Positions 1-11,000 of a stretch of DNA of 30,679 nt are shown here, piece by piece (the stretch's first letter is position 1; each line of letters begins with the position of its first letter). The notes under the pieces are model-generated. The model made no database searches. It had not been told where the DNA came from and saw only the letters and a program-made list of their open reading frames with translations. The translations under genes were made by a program, and so were the position numbers. The stretch comes from Stereocaulon alpinum (Eukaryota; Ascomycota; Lecanoromycetes; Lecanorales; Stereocaulaceae): NCBI GenBank assembly GCA_018257865.1, contig JAEUBA010000179.1:1-30679 (forward strand), written 5' to 3'.

Positions 1-420
1 ATACAAAATATATCTATAATAGTAAGTAATTCCTTATTATATATTAGATATCTAGTTTTAGCGTCTAGTAACTTTCTACTATAGAAGGCTATAGGGTACT
101 AATAATAAGTAATACCTATTTTCTCTATTTTTCCTATATTAGGGCTATTATTTATAGATAGTTAGCTAATTACTACTCTAATTACTCCGTTAGAGATATT
201 AGTATAGAGGCGAATAGGCGACTTTAAGTTAAACTAATATAATATTAGACTAAAAGCGAACTATTTTTAAAGGGTCTTAAAGGATACCTTTACTTTCTTT
301 AACTATATAAATAGTACTTTATTATAGGTTAAGCTAGTAAGGGGTACTATAATTTTTAAATATCTATAGATAAACTTTCGGTAGAAATTCGTAAAACTAA
401 GAAATAATTATACTTCCTTC
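1..420 (-). pseudogene. Ty3/gypsy pol fragment: end of RT and start of RNase H
   Basis: Read on the minus strand through stops, the right part gives a KEV..FLSFTNFYRKFI stretch, which matches the conserved LGFxNFYRRFI block after the gypsy RT palm. The left part gives YPIAFYSRKLLDAKTRY followed by IYNKELLTI, the classic gypsy RNase H signature (normally PVAFYSRKL..AE.NY.IYDKELLAI). The frame continues off the left edge, so the rest of RNase H, the integrase and the 3' LTR lie outside the window. It is the direct continuation of the RT at 5828-6487, from which it is separated by the LINE inserted at about 421-5827. Gln codons have become stops (RIP), so it is dead. Family assignment is firm; exact ends are not. 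Confidence 0.88.
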
Positions 421-421
421 T

Positions 422-441
422 TAATTAATTAATTGATTGAT
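422..441 (-). repeat. LINE 3' tetranucleotide tail (left copy)
   Basis: On the plus strand this is AATTAATTAATTGATTGATT. On the minus strand it reads as AATC/AATT repeats, equivalent to the CAAT-type tail of the right LINE at 27664-27680, with C-to-T changes in the distal units. A short-repeat tail instead of poly(A) is typical of Tad1 and I-clade LINEs. Confidence 0.8.
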
Positions 442-809
442 TTATACGCCTATTCTAGTATCTATATATACTAATAAGGGTATTCTCTTATATTATTAGG
501 AAATCTAGGGGGTTAAAGGCCCTCTAGACGCGAAAGAAACCTTTTTAGAGTTACCCCTTCTAGCTAAAAACTTTCGCTTATTAACTTACTTATTATTCTA
601 TACCGCCTATCTAACCTTACCGCTAGGCTCTATAATACTAGTAGTAATAATCTCTATTACCCTAATAGGCCCTATAATACTCTAGTAGCTCCGCCGCCTT
701 TAGCTTCTACTTATACTTAGGCTTCTTTATCTTTAGGGTTTTTATTACTAATTCTACTTTAGTAGGGAGTTTAGACTAGGAGAGCTATTCCCTAATAAGT
801 TAATACTAT

Positions 810-3800
810 ATTAGAAATCCTAACCTAACTAGCTATCTTATAGCTACTCTTATACTAATAACCTTAACTAGTATAATCTTAATATTATAAGTCTCTACCT
901 CTTTAATAAGCTCCCTTTAAGTATCGCTAAGCTTTAGGTAGTATAAGAGAATATACTTTATATCCTAATTCCTTTATCTATAACTATAGCGGGTACTGCG
1001 GACCCCTAGTACTCTTACCTTATAAAGGAAGTAATTAAACCTATTCTTCCTACTTTAGAGTTAGACTACTATTAAGCTTTCTACCTTTCTAAGCTTTAGG
1101 TAGTAGTTATACCTTTCTCTAAATAATAGTTTATTTTATATAGGTATATAAGAGTACTTAGGGATAGTATCCTTATATACCTCCTACTACTTAATCTACT
1201 TCGCTATTACTTAGTATTATATCTTTTTAGCTAAGATACCTATATCTTAATACTCCTTAATATCCGTTTTTAAGTTATACTAATATACCTTCCTCCTTAT
1301 TATTATTACTACTTAATTTTAATCCTTCGCCTTAAGCTCCTATAGGGCCTATTCTTCCTTTTCTAGTAATAAGGTTAAGTGTATTAGGCGCGTCCTTCCT
1401 CTCCTTCCCTATAGTCTCCTATAGATTAAGCGGTTACCTTTAATTATTAAGGGGTATACTCCCTTTAGTACCTAGTATCTTATAACTAGGGCGTTTAGAT
1501 AGGTTTAGATAGGTATAATAACTACTTCTACTTCTAAGACTTAGACTAGTATTACTTTATATACTCTAAGTACTATCTATAGGTAGTTATTCTATATTAT
1601 TATAAGCGTCTTAATATACTTTTCTACTACTCCCCGCCCCTTAGTAGGGGTATACTATATTAGAGTAGCGAATATAAGTATAAGCCTTACTATTATACTA
1701 TATATCTTTCTATACTTCTTAAATATAGCTCCCTAAGTTAATCCTACTAAGTACTTAATCGCTTAGGCTTAAGTAGCGGCCTTTACCTTTACTTACGCTA
1801 TATATAGGCCCTAGCGGAGTTTAGTATTAATATATAGCCCTAAAACCCTAATACTCGCTTCTAGCTTAACCTCTATATTACTAAATTATACTATCTCCTT
1901 TATATTAAACCTTTTAGGGGCGTATAATAGATATATTAGTTTATATTTCTAAGGCGCGAACGTCGCCCTATATATTTTCGCCTATATTTAGTAGAGCTTA
2001 TAGGCCTATTCTAGCTACCTATAGTTCGTTTCTATTATCTTACTATATACTAGTAGGTATATATTATCTACGAATCCTCCTACCTATACTAAGATCTTTA
2101 CCTTTAAGTATACTTTAATTAGTAGCGTATTAAAGAAAAGGAATAGGATTAGTAATATTAGTAATCCTTATAGAATCCCTATTTCTACCGCCTTAACTAG
2201 ACTAGTCCTACCCCCTAAAGTTATTAATATTACTCTATCCTTAAGAAAGCTTATAGTCTACCGGATAATCCCCTTAGGGATTCCTTTTATCCTTAAGTTA
2301 TAGAGTAGCCTTTTATAGGATATATTATTAAATACTCCTACTATATCTAGTAATAGTAAACTTACTACGTTATCCTTACCTTAGTTCTATATTATATAGA
2401 TTAAGTCTATAATAGTCTTTAAGGCTATTTCTACTAAATATCTCTTCCTACCTCTTATCTAATATTCTAGGAGTAGGTAATTTACTTTAGCTATTCTACT
2501 AAGTTATTTTACTATTACTATCTCTAATACTTTCCTAAGTATATCTAGTAGTATAATAGGTTAATAGGCTTTAGGCTTAAAGTAATTAGTCTTCTTTAAC
2601 TTCTTTAGTATTACTATATTTACTTTGTAGAACTTCTTTAGGTAGTATCTATAATCTAAGTATACCTAAAATACCCTTTAAAAGGTCTCCCTTATTTCTA
2701 TATATACTACTCTTAAGAACTTATTTAGGATTCCTAAAATCCCTAAGGCCTTATCTACCGCTAGGTACTAAATTATATCCCTTACCTCCTTTATAGTAAT
2801 CTCGCTATCTATTATAATAGGCTTTAGGTAATTAGCCCCCTTAATATCTATTAGATCTACTAAGGGTAAAGGCGGGAAGAGGACCCTTTTTAAGGCCTCT
2901 ATCTTCCCTTTAAAGTCTATTACTTTATTCCCGTTCCCGTCTTTAATAGCTGGGAATTATAGTAGCTCTTTAGGGTATATACTCCTCTCCCTTCTCTACT
3001 TAATAAGTTACTATACTCCTCCTAGCCTTAGTAATACTCTATAGACCCCCTCTTAGAAAGCTATTATCCTAGTCTTTTATAAGATAGTAACCTTTTTCCT
3101 TTTAATTTAATAGAGAGCCTCCTTAGTCTATATATTTCTATTATAGTAGTAGGCCTTAAGCGCTACCTATAATACCTTAGTAACTCTTATATACGCCCCG
3201 TTCTAGTATAGTTTAGCTCCGGCGTAGGGTTCCTTAAATAGGATAGTATTCTCTACTACCTCCTATAGCGCAGCTATAAGCTTATTAATATATAGGTTAA
3301 TTACTTCCTTTAAGTTTAATAAGTATCTACCTATAACCCTATTTAAGATCCTTATATATTTCCGGATCTCCTTATTAGTCGCCTCTATCTCTATCCTTTT
3401 CTAAGCTCTCTTCTAGTATACCTAGCGCTCGCTTTAGGTCTATTCTAGCTCTATTATAATTAGTATATAATCTAACCCTATATTAAGGTCTTCTCTTACT
3501 CCGTACTTCGCTATTATATTATACGCGCCTTCGGTTAGGAATATAAGGTTAATAGCGCTCTCTAAGCCCCTACTTTACTATATAACTAACTTCTCCGGTA
3601 GTCTAAGGATTATCCCCTTCTCTCCTACTACTTCTAGTAGCCTATCTACTATTATATAGTATATAGCTCGTCCTAAGTTATTCTATTAGGGGTAGTATAG
3701 GTTAAAATCCCCTACTATAATATATTCGCCTTCGCTTTCTAAGGCCTCCTTTAGCCTTAGGATAGTTATAGGGCTATCTACTAATATATAGCTTACTAAC

Positions 3801-4180
3801 GAAGGGTTATAGATATTATATACCTATACCCTCTCTACTATTAGCTCCTTAGTATTTTCGTCCTTAATATTAGCGTTATTTCGGGTTCTCTTAGTCTAAA
3901 TTTATAATAAGTATAAGTCGCCCTCCTAGTACTCTACCCCCTAGTCGTTAAGATCTATCCTTTTATTTACGTAAAAGTATGTTTTAGCCTTTAGATCTCC
4001 TCTATAGGCTAGGTAGAACCTACTTATACTTATATTATATAAGGTTCTATTTATTAGGTTATATACTAGCTCTTAAATCGCTAATATATCTATATCTTTT
4101 ATATCTTTATTTTTAAGAAGTAGTACTATTACTATATCCTTCTTCCTCTATATATTATACTATAGTATTTTTAGGTAGGG
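810..4180 (-). pseudogene. LINE ORF2: endonuclease, reverse transcriptase, C-terminal region (dead)
   Basis: This is the minus-strand counterpart of the ORF2 at 23925-27300 and runs in the same order. The start of the AP-type endonuclease is at about 4110-4175 (reads LKIL.YNI..KKDIVI), the RT is in the middle, and the C-terminal region ends near 810. The RT active-site block reads F-V-D-N at 2063-2074 instead of the family's F-V-D-D: the second catalytic Asp has become Asn, a single G-to-A change. Stops replace Gln and Trp throughout. Homology to the right copy is visible base for base, with differences mostly C/T and G/A. Confidence 0.85.
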
Positions 4181-4189
4181 TATATTCCT

Positions 4190-5600
4190 TATTAGGTAAG
4201 GGCTACTTAGATATTCTCCTATATTTAAGTATCCTTAATAGTCTTTACTACCCTTAATATCTATTTAAGGGTATTCGCTAGACTAATCCTCTCTATAGAT
4301 AGGGGCTATTACCCCTATTCCGCTTTAAAGAGGGTTATTAGTTATCCTCTCTTTACTACTTCCCTAGTTCCTTTTTAGGGCTTATCCGTTATATCTCCTA
4401 GGGCCTTCCTCTTCCCTTTTAAGATTACTTTATACTACCCTTTTAAGCTAGCCCTTTTTAGTATTACTAGCGTTAATACTACTAAGTATTACCTTAGGGT
4501 CTCTTTAAAGTATTTCGGCTTATACTTAATTCTCTACCTAGCCTTAGTATTCTCCTTCTATTAAATTAAGTAGGTTTTACTTTATACTAAGTACTCCCCC
4601 TTATATACTATATATTTAGGCTTACTATTAGCTCTTTCTATATAGTTATTAGTTATATAGTTTTAGGTATATATCCTATAGCGGGTAGGGTATTTATACG
4701 CCTTAGTAATATATTTATACCTATAGTAGTTAAAGTACTACTTAGGGGTAGCTTCTCTCTCCTAGTAATTATAGAAGAGGAGGCTATTCTCTACTACTAT
4801 TCCCTCTATAATAAGTTAGTTCGCTGCCTCTAGGCCTAGGACTTTAATTATTATTATAGAGAATCTCTTCTCTCTCCTAAGTATATCTAGCTTTAACGTA
4901 AATATAGGCTATTTAGCCTTTATTATCTTTAACTCTAAGTAGAGCTTCCTATTATCTTTCCTTAAGGTTTTAAAGATCCCTTATTAATCCTTTATATCTA
5001 TTATCTTTTTTACTCTATAGATTACTACTATTACTATCTTCTAGAGGACTCTTATTAACCTATAAAGTCTTTTTACCTACCTATTATCCTTCTCTAACTC
5101 CTCCCTAGCCCTTACTAAGGCTATTTAGAGAATAATATCCCCCCCTATAGTCCTCCTTACTATAATAATCTCCCTAGTTACTCCTCCTACTCCTCTAAAT
5201 ATCTATACTAGTTAGGTAAGGGTTACTATAGCTATCTATATCTTTTCGCTATTATTATTAATCCTAACTATTATCTACTTCGCTTTCTTAATATCTTCCG
5301 CCTTAGGTATAGCTAAGTAGATAGTATTCTAGCCCCCTTAGGCTATATAGGCTACGTCCGCTTAACTATTATTTACCCTTCTAGTTAGGTAGTCTCTACG
5401 CGTTAATTAGCTACGGTATTCCTTTATAGCGTATCTCTTAACTATATTCTCCTATATATACTCTATAATCCTCTCTACTACGTTTTAGAAGAAGCTTTAT
5501 ACGGTCTTATTTATATTTACTTATAGTATCTCCTAGACCTTCTCTATAAACTCTAGTAGCGCCTACTCTATAGCCTTTATATACTACGCTCTTTTATTAG
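4190..5600 (-). pseudogene. LINE ORF1: gag-like protein with zinc knuckles (dead)
   Basis: This is the minus-strand counterpart of the ORF1 at about 22450-23910. The CCHC zinc-knuckle region maps near 4580-4760, where Cys and His codons of the right copy have turned into Tyr codons. For example, the segment equivalent to 23480-23510 has changed from AAGTGCGTAG to AAATATATAG. ORF1 proteins of Tad1-like LINEs coat the RNA in the ribonucleoprotein. The 5' UTR lies at about 5600-5827. Start and stop cannot be fixed because every frame is interrupted. Confidence 0.75.
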
Positions 5601-5827
5601 TTCTTTCTCTACCCTAAGGGCCCTATAGTTCTTTAGTAGGCTTCTACTACTATCGCTATCGCTCTATTATTATATTAGGACGCGTACCCTATCTACCTTC
5701 GCTACTAATAACCCCCTTCTCTCCTCCCCCCCTATCTTATATTATTTTACTAGGTTCGTAACCTAGTATAATCGCTCGTCTAGCCTAGTAGGCTTATTCG
5801 CTCGTCGTACCCGTCGTCGTCGCTATT

Positions 5828-6487
5828 TAGTAAATTAAGGTTAGGTGTTAGCGATAATCTATAAAGATATTTAGTTTTACTTCCTTCTTATTTATAGGTA
5901 TAGGCTACTTAACTATACTTTTTACCTTTTCTAGATCTATCTTTAGCCCTTAGTTAGAGATAATAAATCCTAGAAATTTAACTCTTTTTTAGTAAAATTC
6001 GTATTTTAATAACTCTAAGTATAATCCTACTTACTTAAGTTTTCTTAGTACCTTATATACCTACTTAACGTACTCCTTATATATATCTAAGTATATAAGT
6101 ATATTATTAATATATACTAAGATAAAATTATCTAAATATTCCTTTAGTATATTATTAATAAATACCTAAAATATTATAGAGGTATTTATTAACCTAAAAG
6201 GTATTATAAGGTATTTATAAAGACCCTATCTTATATAAAAAGCTGTTTTCTACTCGTCGCCTTACTTTATACGTATTTGGTTAAATACTCTTAGAATATT
6301 AAACTTAGTAAACTACTTCTTACCCTAAAGTTTATCTTAGAGTTCTCCTATTAGTAGTAATAGGTAACTATTTTTTATAGTTATATTATTAAGTACTCTA
6401 TAATCTATATATAGACGTAATTCTCTACTTAGTTTAGGTATAAATAGGATAGAGTATCTATAAGTAATTAAGATTTCTAAATAAATC
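5828..6487 (-). pseudogene. Ty3/gypsy reverse transcriptase core (dead)
   Basis: Minus-strand reading through stops gives SILFIPK, then RELRLYIDYRVLNNITIKN and the catalytic block VYINNILIY (6103-6114 encodes Y-I-N-N). These are the standard gypsy RT motifs PILFVPKKDG, LR.CVDYRALN and YIDDILIYS. Both catalytic Asp residues of the YIDD box have become Asn through G-to-A changes, so the enzyme would be inactive even without the stops. The N-terminal part continues at 7396 beyond the mini LTR element, and the C-terminal part continues at 1-420 beyond the LINE. The C-terminal boundary is set by the LINE 5' end at about 5827. Confidence 0.9.
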
Positions 6488-6628
6488 TATTAGGGCTCCG
6501 GGGTACACCGCACCCCCGGACTACTAAGGTATATAGTCTAATAGTGTCGCCCTAGTAAGTACCGAATATTTTGAGTTTTGCCCTTAGGGGTTTAGCGGTA
6601 GACTGCGCCTATAGTTACTAGGTTAATA
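6488..6628 (+). repeat. Left 141-bp LTR of the TRIM-like element
   Basis: It matches 7250-7390 almost base for base over 141 bp; differences are mostly C/T and G/A. It starts TATTAGGGCTCCGGGG and ends AGGTTAATA. It contains a GC-rich imperfect inverted repeat, TCCGGGGT with ACCCCCGGA, near its start. This is one of the few places in the left half where CACC and TGCGCC survive. Confidence 0.88.
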
Positions 6629-6859
6629 AGTATATTCGGTATAATAAAGCTTAATAATCTTAACCCAAATTATAAAGGTCCGGGGTTTAATACTGTTAAG
6701 GGGGTAATTTCTAAGGGATTTTTTTAGGGGGCGGTAGCTATAATTAGCTACTAAGCGACCTAATAGGGTTTCTACCGTCCTAACCCTACTATACTACTTC
6801 AGCGCGTAGCCCGTAGTAATAAATTTTCGCTAGGGGCCTACTATAGAGTATCTTTTAGG

Positions 6860-7160
6860 GGCTTCGATTATTCGCTAAGTCCTTTAGGCACGAATATTCT
6901 TAGTAAGGGCGCCCTACGGGGGCCTACTATCTAGCGGAATCGCCCTTTATAGGGGCCGCTATCTTTATTCGCTAAGTCCTTTAGGTATAAATATTCTTAG
7001 TAGGGGCGCCCTACGGGGGCCTACTACCTAGCGGAATCGCCCTTTAGGGGGGCCGCTAACTAGAAGTATCCTTTACGGGCTTTAACTTTATTATTTCGCT
7101 AAGTCCTTCGGGTACGAATAATATCTAGTAGGGCGCCCTTTAGGGGCCTTATAACCCAAC
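6860..7160. repeat. Degenerate tandem repeats inside the TRIM-like element
   Basis: The phrase TTCGCTAAGTCCTT occurs at 6871, 6968 and 7095. Each copy is followed by an ACGAATA-like segment and then GGGCGCCCTACGGGGGCCTAC and AGCGGAATCGCCCTTTA-like segments, of which the third unit is shorter. Spacing is 97 and then 127 bp. The units are GC-rich compared with their surroundings. There is no constant spacer length, so this is a tandem duplication and not a CRISPR array. Confidence 0.8.
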
Positions 7161-7249
7161 TTATACCGAATATTCGGGCTCGTTATAGGGGAACGATATT
7201 TTTCTACCCTATTAGGCGCCGTAGACGTCGCCCTAGGGGGGGAAATAAT

Positions 7250-7390
7250 TATTAGGGCTCCGGGGTATACCGCACCCCTAGACTACTAAGCTATATAGTC
7301 TAATAGTATCGCCCTAGTAAGTACTGAACATTTTGAGTTTTACCCTTAGGGGTTCAGCGGTAGACTGCGCCTATAATTACCGAGTTAACA
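7250..7390 (+). repeat. Right 141-bp LTR of the TRIM-like element
   Basis: Second copy of the 141-bp repeat, ending GAGTTAACA directly before the 3' AAATC target duplication. It keeps the terminal CA that the left LTR has lost (TAACA against TAATA), which supports TG...CA original ends and a RIP origin of the difference. Confidence 0.88.
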
Positions 7391-7395
7391 AAATC

Positions 7396-8040
7396 CCTTT
7401 TATTTATTCTCCTTAATATACTTCGCGAAAGTAACTACTTTATCTTATAATAGTAGGTATATTAGCTTTTTTATAGGTTCTTTCCCTAAGATTAACTTAA
7501 TCTTATAGTCCTACGGCTAGTACTTAGAAAGGGCTTTATTAATACTTTCTTTTTAAAATAGAGTTCTAAATTCTACGTATTCGTTTAGGATTTTTATAGT
7601 AGTAGTTTTACTTATAAGTCTAACTTAACTCTATCTTTCTTACTATAATAGAAAATCGGTAATTAGGACCCTATAGATCTCCCGAGCTATTCTAACTAAT
7701 AGTTTTTAAAAGAATTAAGATACTAAGACTCTATTAACTATTAAAATATCTTTATTTTTTTATATTATATATACTTAGAACTTTATCTATATAATATTAT
7801 CTACTCGACTATATATTATAATACTTTTTATACGCTTTCTAATAACGCCGGAATTATTAAAATTAATATAGTTTTAATAAAGTTTTACTCTAATTAATAT
7901 TTTCTATACTAGTTCTTTTTATACGGATCTATTCCGCCTAAGATTTATTATTTTTAATACCTATACTTCTTAATCCTTTTTTTATTACTCTATAGATTAT
8001 TTCTATATATATAGCTAATAATATCCTATTATTAGTAATA
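7396..8040 (-). pseudogene. Ty3/gypsy pol: spacer between protease and RT, RT N-terminus (dead)
   Basis: On the minus strand the frame reads ILNEYVEFRTLF, then a KHQPxDYKIKL-like stretch (seen as KY.P.DYKIKL), then GKEPIKK and FAKYIKENK.KGF. This is the usual gypsy lead-in to RT (P.EY.EF.DLF, HxPWDHxI.L..G..P..GPIY, ..YI.ENL.KGFI). It joins the RT core at 6487 once the TRIM-like element is removed. Upstream on the minus strand it is cut by the Helitron at about 8041 and resumes at 13627. Gln-to-stop changes are frequent. Confidence 0.82.
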
Positions 8041-8099
8041 TCTTAATCTAATCCTACTTATCCTATTATAGATAAGCTATACCTTACGCGAAAGCTACG

Positions 8100-11000
8100 G
8101 AATTAGAAACGCCCTAACTACGTCTTTAATAAGTTTACTCCTACTAATTTATCCCTACTAACTCTACTACCTCTAAAGAGGCCTTATATAGCTCCTACTA
8201 AGCGTAGTAATACTATTAATAGTAGGATAAGAGGTAGGATATAACTTAGGGCTAGTAGAAAGATTAGGGCTACCCCTAACTAACCTCTATATAAAAATAC
8301 CGTCTCTTCCCCTAGGAGCCCTTCCCTAGCGATAGCTTAACTATAGATAAGCGCGCAGACAGTCCTTAGTAAGCGTAATAATAATATAAATAGTAATAAC
8401 TAAGGTAGTATAAGAGATAGAGTAGGGAGGAAGTAGAGGGTAGCTTTAAATACTTATAATCTAAATATTATATTAAGGGATATAGAGCTTAGGAATTATT
8501 TAGGTTAGCTTTTTTAATATCTATCCTATAACTCCTACCTTTATAGCTATTTAGTAATATAGTATAATAGTACCCTTATTAATCTAAGGTTATAGGTAGT
8601 AATCTTATAAAGAGTCCCTCTACTAGCTCCTACTTTAGAAGATATTACTAAGTTAGCGCCTACTAAGTTTATAGATATTAACTTAATTACTCCCCTACCT
8701 AAACTAGTATACTTTAAGCGCACTCTACGCTATTATACCTACTAGGAACGAACTATAGAAGACTATAGCCTAGACTACCCTAGTCGCTAGCGTAGCCTAT
8801 ATTAGTTAAGGAATAAGGCTATATTTTAGTTATATAGGGACCTAGCTACGGCTAAAGATATAAAGCTCTTTATAATTAATAAAGGTTTCTATAATATATT
8901 TAATACCTACCCCTACTATACTACTTAGTCTTAGCCTATAGAACGTAGGCCTAATAATTAGTAGCTATACTATAATAATAAAAAGAATAATTAGCTACCG
9001 CCTAATTAATTATATAAGCTAGAAGAGGTCGATTTATTACCTAATAAATTAGAAAAGGACCGTAAGCTTATAGCGCGTAAAATAAATAACTTACTTTATA
9101 AAATTAAAGATATCTTAGTAGATAGGTACCCTATACGCCGTAGGACTACTTATAGTAAAGAGTTTATTTAAAATATTATTAGCTATAATAATAGCCTCTC
9201 CTTTACTAGTAAGGTAGCTAATAATATTAACTTTAATATAGGCCGTACTACGTTCTAAATTTAGGGGTTAGTCTACTATTATATAAGGCCTCTTATACTA
9301 AATAATAGCGAATAGGCGAAGTTTACTTAAATTTATACCCTAAATAGTATATAGGAGTAACTAGATACTTAGTAATATTATTTAGGGGGTATAGATTTAG
9401 CTACCCTTACTTAACTATAGTATATCCTATATACTATTAATCTATATACTTAAGGTTTTAAGACTTACTTTAATTATATAAAGGAGGATAAGGAAAGATA
9501 TTTAATTAAGATAATAAGTATACGTATTTAGCAGCTTAATCTAAAATATTAAAATAGGGGTATATATAATTACCCTACGTCTACTAAGGTCGCCCGTATT
9601 ATAATTATACCTACTAATAGGAAAAAGGGTCGTATTAAATATAATATCTATATAGAAATTAAAGAGGGGGGTCTTATAATAATTCTAAAGTAGTATTCTT
9701 CTTATATAGCTCTATAGTATATCTTACTATTCCTATTTAGCGAGTAGTTATAGTATAATTATATCTTATTAGCCGGTTAATAGCTTCCTAGCGATTATCT
9801 ACTATATATATCATAGTATAATTATACTACTAGTATACTATCTCGCTATAATTTCTAGTTTTCGGAGGATCTAGAGTAAGAAGATAGTAGTAATAACTTA
9901 GAGTAAGAAAATAACCTTAATACTAATAGTAATAATATACCTTAGGGGCGTAGAGGATCTATATAATTAATAAGATATTAGTTTTATATAAAGTAGATAT
10001 AAGTAAGTATCTTTTATTACCCTAAGTTAGATTATAATATTTTTAGGTCGGAATATCTTCCTTCTAAATTTAACTATACTATAGATCCGTTTACCTTACT
10101 TTAGTTATATACTAGATAGGGGGTATCTTTTTAGTTACTAAGTTACTAATATCTAAGCTTTAATTAAGATAAATAATCTAAATTAGTATAGGCGAAATTA
10201 GTAAACTATCTAAGCTAACTACTACTTAGGGCTTATAGATAGGCTTAGTACTAACCTTAGTATCTCTCTTAAGGATTTTAGGTCTAAAGTAACTATACTA
10301 CTAGCTATAATATTAGGAAGCCTATAATATATAAAGGCGAAGATATAAGATATAATAATAATTATTTAGAAAAGGGGTAAACCTAAGTACTTTATTACCT
10401 TTATATATAATCCTAAGTAGCCTAATATTTAAAATCTACTAAAGCCTAGCTAGATATAAGAGTACTATTATAATCTAATAGCTTATATATTTAAGTAGAA
10501 GCTTAATAAGCTTATATATAACCTCCTTAAGCTTTATATACTTAGTATTAATATTACTTATTACTTTATAATTAAGTTTTAAAAGCGAGGACTACTATAC
10601 GCCTATATTTTATTAATTATATAGAAAGAGGATCGGATTTATACTATTAAAGATATTAATAGCGTTATCTAAGTATTTATACCTAATAAAGGAGCTAATA
10701 AGAAGCTCTATAAGTTAGTTCTATAGTATATAATCTATAATTACTATACTAGTAACCCTAATAATATATACTATAGTAAAGAGAAGAATTATTATAGTAA
10801 AAGCTTCCCTAAGGATTTTCGCGACTAGATTAAGTTCGCCCCTAATAGGAGCTACCCTTAGTATAAACGTCTATTTATAGAGCCTCTCGAAAATATAAAT
10901 ATTAATAATAGATAGGTTATTCTATATAATCCCTATCTATAAAAGAAATATAGTAGCTATATTAATATTAAGATCTATAGCTCTATTAAGTCGGTTTTCT

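Larger units (their letters stand above)
421..5827 (-). mobile_element. Full-length Tad1-like LINE, heavily RIP-mutated (left copy)
   Basis: This 5.4 kb non-LTR retrotransposon is the inverted counterpart of the better preserved LINE at 22262-27680. Its 3' end lies at the left, with an AATT/AATC tetranucleotide tail (422-441) followed by the family 3' UTR (to about 660). Its 5' end lies at about 5827, where the run of GTCGTCGTCGCTAT is the reverse complement of the right copy's 5' start. It is inserted in the gypsy pol gene between the codons for the PNL and KEV parts of the block just before LGFxNFYRRFI. I could not settle a target-site duplication. CA and TG are nearly absent, so it has been through more RIP than the right copy. 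Confidence 0.9.
6488..7390 (+). mobile_element. TRIM-like mini LTR retrotransposon, 903 bp
   Basis: Two direct repeats of 141 bp (6488-6628 and 7250-7390) flank 621 bp that show no protein-like frame. The repeats begin TATTAGGG and end GTTAATA or GTTAACA, fitting an original TGTTA...TAACA with RIP in some copies. A 5-bp direct repeat AAATC flanks the unit exactly (6483-6487 and 7391-7395), as expected of integrase-made LTR insertions. A G-rich purine tract (about 7234-7245, AGGGGGGGAAAT) lies just before the right LTR in the position of a polypurine tract. The insertion splits the gypsy RT frame after the KGF codons. Size and lack of coding capacity match TRIM elements. Plus orientation is inferred from the purine tract. 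Confidence 0.85.

Noticed and set aside
5700..5827. Separate tandem GTC repeat locus
   Set aside because: The GTCGTCGTCGC stretch is the 5' end of the left LINE, seen also at 22275-22290 in the right copy.
6860..7160. CRISPR-like array
   Set aside because: Three imperfect units with 97- and 127-bp spacing and repeated, not unique, material between them; inside a fungal LTR element.
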